A stretch of DNA of 64,000 bases. It comes from Cumulibacter sp047975195. GTDB lineage: Bacteria > Actinomycetota > Actinomycetes > Mycobacteriales > Antricoccaceae. Shown here piece after piece: positions 59,412 to 64,000 of this stretch; the first letter of the stretch is position 1, and the number at the start of each line of letters is the position of its first letter. The stretch lies in the NCBI GenBank assembly GCA_047975195.1, contig JBKEDB010000061.1:1-64000 (forward strand), written 5' to 3'. The notes beneath the pieces are model-generated. The model ran no database searches. It saw only the letters and a program-made list of their open reading frames with translations, and was not told the origin of the DNA. A program made the translations under genes and the position numbers.

Positions 59412-60670
59412 TGACGGCGGCCGGAGAGTTCGCAGCTCAACCGGCTTCGACGATCATCCGGCACCCGATCCCGAGCAAGATTCGCGTCCGATTGGTATTC
59501 CTTGTGCTGATCGCCGCGTGTGGGCTGGCTACCGGATTCACCGCGGCACTCACTGCGCCCTTGGCGATCGAGCTGGGGGCCGGTGAGTTCGCCGCAGGTG
59601 TGTCCGTCGCTTCACTCACCATGGTTGTCCTGATTGGGGATATCTTTGGGACCCGCGCCCTGCCATACCTTGAGCCACGCCGCTGCATCGTCATCGGCAT
59701 GATGTTGTGGTCGGTTGGCTCGATCGCCACAACCTTCTCGCCCACGTTTGCGGCGATGCAGGGCGCTCGACTTTTACAGGGCATCGGTCTATGTCTGTAT
59801 GCCGCAGCGGGGCCAGAGATAGCGCTGCGGTTGAGCCACCACGGCGGATTCGGGAAGTCGCTGGGAGAGTTCCAGGCGGCCCAGATCGTCGGTGCGATGG
59901 TGGCACCGGTCCTCGGCGGTGGTGTGGTCGCCATCTGGCCGGGGGTCGTGGGTCTGCGGATCGCTTTCCTGATCTGCGCGGTGATCGCGGTCGCATGTGC
60001 AGTCGGAGCGTTGCTACTCCCGGCGATGCCCAGTGGTGTCCGTCCACGGATAAGCGCGCCGCATCTTCCCGGCCTGACGCGGCCACGTTCACTCATCGCA
60101 CTCGGCGCAGCCGCGATCGGGCAGGGCATGCGCGGAGCGATCATCCTGACAGTCGTACCGCTATTCGCGGCCACCATGATGGGAATGGCGACCTTCGCCG
60201 TCGGCCTCTTCATCTTCGTGACGTTCGCGATCGAGTCAGTGGTCGCCCGCATTGCCGGTTCACTGTCGGACCGGATCGGAAGGCGGCCGATCGTTTTTGG
60301 CGGCGCCATCGCGGGCACCCTCGGCGCGGTCGGTCTGCTGATTGCGCACCTAAGCTCCGAGCAGTGGGTGTTCCTTGCGACGACCGTCCCGTTCGGGATT
60401 GCGGGCGGAATCTTCATGGGGGTCTTGCCGACCACGATCGTAGATTTGGCCGATCGACCTGAGGTCGGCGTGGCAGGCATGCGGTTGTCGCGCGATATCG
60501 GGTTCTCCCTGATGCCCGTAGTTCTCGGCGCGCTCCTGGCGGGTCCTGGAACGGCATTCGCCATCGCAGCGTGCCTGGTTGCTTTTGCGACGGTCGCGAT
60601 CTCGGCCCTGGGGGTGGGCGAGACCAGCCAGCGGCGCGGCGCGAGCGCAAACACTGAGCCTTGTCAGTGA
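59411..60670 (+). CDS. MFS transporter
   Basis: A 419-residue, 12-helix transporter. The motif-A-like loop between helices 2 and 3 is weak (DIFGTRALPYLEPRRC), but the central loop reads GSLSDRIGRRPIVFGG, the MFS motif A repeat. The start codon overlaps the amidase 3 stop, so it belongs to the catabolic operon; import of substrate or export of product are both possible. Its end overlaps the convergent GntR gene by seven bases. Confidence 0.87.
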   Translation: MTAAGEFAAQPASTIIRHPIPSKIRVRLVFLVLIAACGLATGFTAALTAPLAIELGAGEFAAGVSVASLTMVVLIGDIFGTRALPYLEPRRCIVIGMMLWSVGSIATTFSPTFAAMQGARLLQGIGLCLYAAAGPEIALRLSHHGGFGKSLGEFQAAQIVGAMVAPVLGGGVVAIWPGVVGLRIAFLICAVIAVACAVGALLLPAMPSGVRPRISAPHLPGLTRPRSLIALGAAAIGQGMRGAIILTVVPLFAATMMGMATFAVGLFIFVTFAIESVVARIAGSLSDRIGRRPIVFGGAIAGTLGAVGLLIAHLSSEQWVFLATTVPFGIAGGIFMGVLPTTIVDLADRPEVGVAGMRLSRDIGFSLMPVVLGALLAGPGTAFAIAACLVAFATVAISALGVGETSQRRGASANTEPCQ

Positions 60671-61482
60671 TGCTCGCTGTCCTGCGGGATTCGCGATTCC
60701 ATCGTGACCTCGAAGGACACCCGGTCCGATCGTGCCCGCGACAGACTGTATTCGATCGGCATTCCGTCCGGGTCGAAGATGACCCGGTTCGTGTCCAGCG
60801 TCGGTGCGCCGATCGGGACGCCGAGTATCGCGGCTGTGGACTCATCCGCTACGGCGGCACCGATGCTGATTCGGGTCACACCGACGCGTTGGCCAGTCAA
60901 CTCACCCAGGATCTCGTACGGCGAGCGGTTGAAGTCGACCGACTCCGGATTCTGGTCCGCAAAGATCGCATACGGCATGAACGCCGTACGTCGACTGAAC
61001 GGAAACCCGTCGAGGTAGGTCGTGGTCTCGGCGATGACGACGTCGTCCGCACCGTCGATAGCCAGTTTCGCAGCGATGAAGTCGGTCGCACGGTGACGTT
61101 CCACATGGGTTCGGAAGATCGTGGCGCGGGTTCCGGTCTCATTGACCTCCTGCGCAAAATCCTGAGAGATGTCGAGCCCGTGACGGACGATGGTCGGGCT
61201 CAGGCTGAACGTCCCGGTGCCGCGGAGCCGCTCAATGAGACCTTCTTCAGCCAACATTCCCATGACCCGCCGCACTGTGCCACGGCTGACGTCATACGTC
61301 TTGATGAGTGTGTACTCGCTGGGCAATGCTTGATCCGGAAACGCGTTCGACCTCAACTCGTGCCGAAGTAGGTCGTGGACCCACCGGACGGCGTGCCCGT
61401 GAGTGCGCCTGCTTATCGCGCCTCGCCGCGTCGGGCTGGCGGCTCCGATCGGTAGGAATCGGACAGGCGGAACGGCGTTCAT
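60664..61482 (-). CDS. GntR-family regulator, HutC/UTRA type
   Basis: A 272-residue transcription factor. N-terminal winged helix (about 30-95: LPSEYTLIKTYDVSRGTVRRVM, GLIERLRGTGTF) and a C-terminal UTRA ligand-binding domain (about 110-270: AETTTYLDGFPFSRRTAF, SLSRARSDRVSFEV). It likely senses a small molecule of the island pathway and controls the convergent operon (inference). The ATG lies five bases after AGGAGG; a GTG two codons upstream overlaps that site. Confidence 0.9.
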   Translation of the reverse strand: MNAVPPVRFLPIGAASPTRRGAISRRTHGHAVRWVHDLLRHELRSNAFPDQALPSEYTLIKTYDVSRGTVRRVMGMLAEEGLIERLRGTGTFSLSPTIVRHGLDISQDFAQEVNETGTRATIFRTHVERHRATDFIAAKLAIDGADDVVIAETTTYLDGFPFSRRTAFMPYAIFADQNPESVDFNRSPYEILGELTGQRVGVTRISIGAAVADESTAAILGVPIGAPTLDTNRVIFDPDGMPIEYSLSRARSDRVSFEVTMESRIPQDSEHH

Positions 61483-61628
61483 CTGCACCTCCTGGATTTT
61501 CGCTTTTGCGATCCCAATTATAGGTCCGAACCGGTGGCGTGATCGCCGCGAAACAAACTGTTTACGTTGCCGTGGGCCCTGGTCCGAGCATCGCCGTCAT
61601 GTCCGCGCGTTCCAAGGATCGACCAAGG

Positions 61629-61835
61629 TCGGCGGGACGATGGAAGTCGGAATGGCGCGCGATGCGCGAACTCGTTCATCTCACGGGAGGTGCAGCCCAC
61701 GAGTTGTCTTTGCTGGAAAGGGACACGGACGTGAACGAGAAGCAAATGGCGCAGAACCTCCGCAGCGCCGGGTTTGCTGGGTCGCCGCTCGCGGCCGAAC
61801 GACGAACGCTCGAGTACCTCCAGCGATTCACCTGA
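61629..61835 (+). pseudogene. 3'-terminal fragment of a PcaB-like gene
   Basis: This encodes the last 68 or so residues of the protein at 45092, from RSAGR(W/R)xSEWRAMREL to EYLQRF and the stop, with one clear amino-acid difference (Arg for His in NL-SAG). Upstream the frame stays open to 61539 but loses similarity. There is no signature loop and no catalytic region, so it cannot be a functional enzyme. Confidence 0.82.
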
Positions 61836-61843
61836 GCACCAGG
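61647..61843 (+). repeat. Right copy of the 197-bp direct repeat
   Basis: Ungapped match to 46094-46290 with 5 mismatches by hand alignment, same orientation. It includes the stop codon and the first arm of the terminator hairpin, but the second arm is absent here. Confidence 0.93.
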
Positions 61844-62111
61844 TCTCTGGATGGCGCATATAGCTGCGATCTGACTGTGGCGTCATCCGTGGATCGGTTT
61901 CGGGCGCCGACTCCTTACGAGGAATGGGTCCGGGGGATTTCGTGGCGACGCGTTCGTGAAAGCGCCTGAATAGGTCGTCCGAACAATTGATCTGATGCGC
62001 GGAAATGTTCAACCCATAACAAACTAATTGTTCTAGATATATTTCCTATTAGGGGTTGTTTCGGCGGCGGTTAACGGAATACCTTACGCACCATGAGGTG
62101 GCGTTGACGCC
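61844..62111. promoter_or_regulatory. AT-rich intergenic region before the surface-protein genes
   Basis: The stretch 61985-62060 is markedly AT-rich for this genome and contains AACAAACTAATTGTT (62018-62032), a 5-5-5 inverted repeat, and a TAGATATATTT stretch that could serve as a -10 region. It probably holds the promoter and perhaps an operator of the next gene. The first half shows nothing. Confidence 0.4.
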
Positions 62112-63794
62112 GTGCACGCAGCCGCGGTGATGACCAACACCGACCTAGAGAAGACACCCTCTAGGTCGGTAATTCGGCGTGCACTCACCTGGTTCTTCCT
62201 CGGCTTCTCGTTGGTGCTCGGCTGGTTGGTTCTGTCTTCGGGCACAGCGAGTGCCGAGTCGACCGAAACCGAACCGACGCCGGGCCTACAGGACGTCGTC
62301 GAGGACGCGGCCGACCTCACGCTGGCGACGACGCCGACCAACGAGCTGCAAGAGCCGAACGGTGACCAAGCAGCCGCGGACTTGAGCGAGAGCGCCGACA
62401 ATGCGCCATCGAGCACCGACGAGTTGGTGAAAATCGGCGAGAACGCGACGATGGTTCCTGAGACCGGTGGCGGGCAGCCGCCGACTGACTCCGAGCCGGT
62501 GCCGGGCGTCCCGGATGGATCGATAGACGCGAATGCTGATGTACCGCTCGATCCCCAAGCCACCGACGGTGGTTCGTCGGTTGAAGGCGTGGTTGCTGAT
62601 TCAGCGGCCGCGGTGAGTGAACTGTCGAACGAGTTATTGAGCACCGTCGAAACGGTGGTGGACACGGTGGATCCGGCGAATATCGCTGAAGTAACGGTCG
62701 ACTCGGCGGAGCCTGAGGCTTCGGCAGTGAGCGAACAAGCCGACGACATCGACGCGCGGTCGCAGCAGCCGGAATCCGAGGGTGATGTAGCCTCGGCCGT
62801 CGCTGCTGACGACGTGAACGTTGACAACGCCGCCGGGACAGTTGACCACGTCCTCGCGAAGGCGGGACTCGATGCCGATTTGACGGCTCCTGTAACCACG
62901 GTGATTGATGCGGTGGTCCCCGCTGCGGGTGGCATTGTTCAGTCGGCAGGTCACGTCACGACCGTCGTCGCCGCGGCCGGCAACCTGGACCTTGACGATC
63001 CAGTGTCCGCGGTAAGTTCTGTTGTCGAGCCACTCGTTGCGGGAACTGTCGACCTGGTAGGCGTTGTCGTGGACACCGTGACCACAGTGACGCCGCAGTT
63101 GGCCGCCGACGTGCTGAATGTCGTGGACCAGACCGTGTCCCCAGTCCTTGACCTGAGTGGTCTGGGTCCGGTGCTGAGTGATGTGGTTGGTTCGGCCGTC
63201 TTCCCGCCGACGGTCGCGATCGACGTTACCGACGTCTCGGTGTCCTCCTCGGTAGTGGTGCCTGCCGACGAGGGCAGCGACCCTGCGGATGCCCTCGCCG
63301 ACCTGTCCGCGTCGGTCACGGTGACGCCATCGGTGCAGGAGACGGCCGCCGAGCATGAAGCGGTCGAAGCGCTTGAGGTGAGCGTTGATTCCGTCGACGA
63401 CCAGGGCGCGCGCGCAGCGTCCCTCGGGTTGAGCGACGGACCTAGCGTGCTTGAATCGGCCGCTCAGCCCGGTGACGACGGCTGGCCTTCGCTGGCGTTC
63501 CCCAGCGGGTCGCACGTGATGCCGAGCGGGCATGACAATCAGTTCAATGGAGTCCTCGACGCTGCGGCGCATTCGGGCGCCGCAGCGTCCGCACGAGTAG
63601 ACGTGCGAAACCACGGCGCGGCGTCTTCGCCGGCCGCTGAACCGGGCAGTACCCCCGGACCAGTTTCTCGCAGAGCGCGATCCCTTAGGGGCGAGCTGTT
63701 TGGTCTGCACTCCTGCAACGAATGCGTTGTGGCTGTTATTCGTAGATTGAATTTTGGAATGCGAGAAACTCGAAATGGAAAAGCGATTCATTAG
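62112..63794 (+). CDS. Large exported low-complexity surface-type protein
   Basis: A 560-residue protein: a basic N-terminus, hydrophobic segment (LTWFFLGFSLVLGWLVLSSGTASA) ending in a likely signal-peptidase site after about residue 48, then 480 residues rich in Val, Asp, Ala, Ser and Thr with repeated VVDTV/LDDP-type hydrophobic-acidic patches and few cysteines or aromatics. The C-terminus turns basic (CNECVVAVIRRLNF) and its base composition drops, so a frameshift near the end is possible. The GTG start has GAGGTGG ten bases upstream; ATG 62130 is an alternative. Family unknown. Confidence 0.6.
   Translation: MHAAAVMTNTDLEKTPSRSVIRRALTWFFLGFSLVLGWLVLSSGTASAESTETEPTPGLQDVVEDAADLTLATTPTNELQEPNGDQAAADLSESADNAPSSTDELVKIGENATMVPETGGGQPPTDSEPVPGVPDGSIDANADVPLDPQATDGGSSVEGVVADSAAAVSELSNELLSTVETVVDTVDPANIAEVTVDSAEPEASAVSEQADDIDARSQQPESEGDVASAVAADDVNVDNAAGTVDHVLAKAGLDADLTAPVTTVIDAVVPAAGGIVQSAGHVTTVVAAAGNLDLDDPVSAVSSVVEPLVAGTVDLVGVVVDTVTTVTPQLAADVLNVVDQTVSPVLDLSGLGPVLSDVVGSAVFPPTVAIDVTDVSVSSSVVVPADEGSDPADALADLSASVTVTPSVQETAAEHEAVEALEVSVDSVDDQGARAASLGLSDGPSVLESAAQPGDDGWPSLAFPSGSHVMPSGHDNQFNGVLDAAAHSGAAASARVDVRNHGAASSPAAEPGSTPGPVSRRARSLRGELFGLHSCNECVVAVIRRLNFGMRETRNGKAIH
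62139..62170 (+). repeat. 12-bp perfect hairpin just inside the surface-protein gene
   Basis: ACCGACCTAGAG (62139-62150) pairs perfectly with 62159-62170 across an 8-base loop. It begins 27 bases after the GTG start, or 9 after the alternative ATG, where a stable stem could affect initiation or mark an operator. Confidence 0.75.
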
Positions 63795-64000
63795 ATACGC
63801 TCAGGGAGCGTTCTTTGTGGGTGGTTTTATGCTGCTGGGAATGGGGGTGGCGAGCGCCGATGACGGCAATGATTCAGCTGAAGCGCCCGTCCCGATTTCA
63901 GCAGAAATAGAATCGTCCGAAACTGGTAATTCAGGTCCTGGTAGCGGGTCGTCAGGCGTCGCCGATTGCGGTTGCGATACCGGCGGTGCGGTGCCGGAAG
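63775..64000 (+). CDS. Exported protein, partial
   Basis: A second secreted protein begins inside the end of the previous gene (20-base overlap) and runs off the window after 75 residues. The signal peptide reads IRYAQGAFFVGGFMLLGMGVASA, followed by a Ser/Gly/Glu-rich region and a DCGCDTGG cysteine motif. It may be a cell-surface partner of the upstream protein. Codon use is less GC-biased than that of its neighbours. The C-terminus is missing. Confidence 0.55.
   Translation, partial: MEKRFIRYAQGAFFVGGFMLLGMGVASADDGNDSAEAPVPISAEIESSETGNSGPGSGSSGVADCGCDTGGAVPE

Noticed and set aside
59437..60654. 405-residue open frame antisense to the MFS gene
   Set aside because: Pro/Ala/Arg-rich composition typical of antisense frames in GC-rich DNA; the plus strand encodes a clear 12-helix transporter.
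46291..61646. Insertion sequence or phage as the cause of the block
   Set aside because: No transposase, integrase or phage gene is visible between the direct repeats, so I only propose recombination or integration, not a named element.

Overview
The window is a 64 kb piece of a high-GC actinobacterial (Actinomycetota) chromosome. This rests on strongly GC-biased third codon positions, frequent GTG starts, the small Cys-rich actinobacterial protein at the left edge, the SRP RNA-dnaX-ybaB-recR block, and an aerobic cobalamin set using CobN with a fused ChlI/ChlD-type chelatase subunit. I cannot name the genus from sequence alone.

Layout. 1-8.1 kb: housekeeping and small genes (lipoproteins, aquaporin, prephenate dehydrogenase, tadA, tRNA-Ser(CGA), DoxX, EEP hydrolase, histidine phosphatase). 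8.1-31.0 kb: a nearly complete aerobic cobalamin locus: cobQ-cobF; cobS, cobT, cobN on the minus strand; cobG; cobH-cobIJ; cobM and cobL on the minus strand; an overlapping plus-strand operon chlID-cobO-cobBC-cobA-cobD; and cobK. Cobalamin riboswitches precede cobN and chlID. 31.2 kb: tRNA-Ser(GGA). 31.4-37.4 kb: a third cobalamin riboswitch drives an Opp/Nik-type ABC importer followed by a FhuF-like 2Fe-2S protein; I infer a cobalt or cobalt-chelate uptake system. 37.5-40.5 kb: a thiolase-fold protein with a DUF35 partner and a glutaryl-CoA-dehydrogenase-like gene broken by two in-frame amber codons. 41.2-45.0 kb: ffs, dnaX, ybaB, recR.

45.1-61.8 kb: accessory region. A PcaB/fumarase-superfamily gene ends in a 197-bp sequence that recurs, about 97% identical, at 61.65 kb. 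Between the repeats lie two MFS transporters, a full Opp/Dpp-type ABC importer, three amidase-signature enzymes each next to a tiny AtzG/GatC-like partner, the remnant of a probable FAD oxidoreductase, and a GntR/UTRA regulator. I read this as a mobile or recombination-prone catabolic island for an imported amide-containing compound. 62.1-64 kb: two exported, low-complexity surface-type proteins, the last cut by the window edge.

How the genes work together. The cob genes cover uroporphyrinogen III to adenosylcobalamin by the oxygen-dependent route, apart from the cobinamide kinase CobU/CobP, which is not in the window. The riboswitches should repress cobalt insertion, the late steps and the presumed cobalt importer when cobalamin is plentiful. 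The island appears self-contained: uptake (ABC, MFS), hydrolysis (three amidase pairs) and control (GntR).
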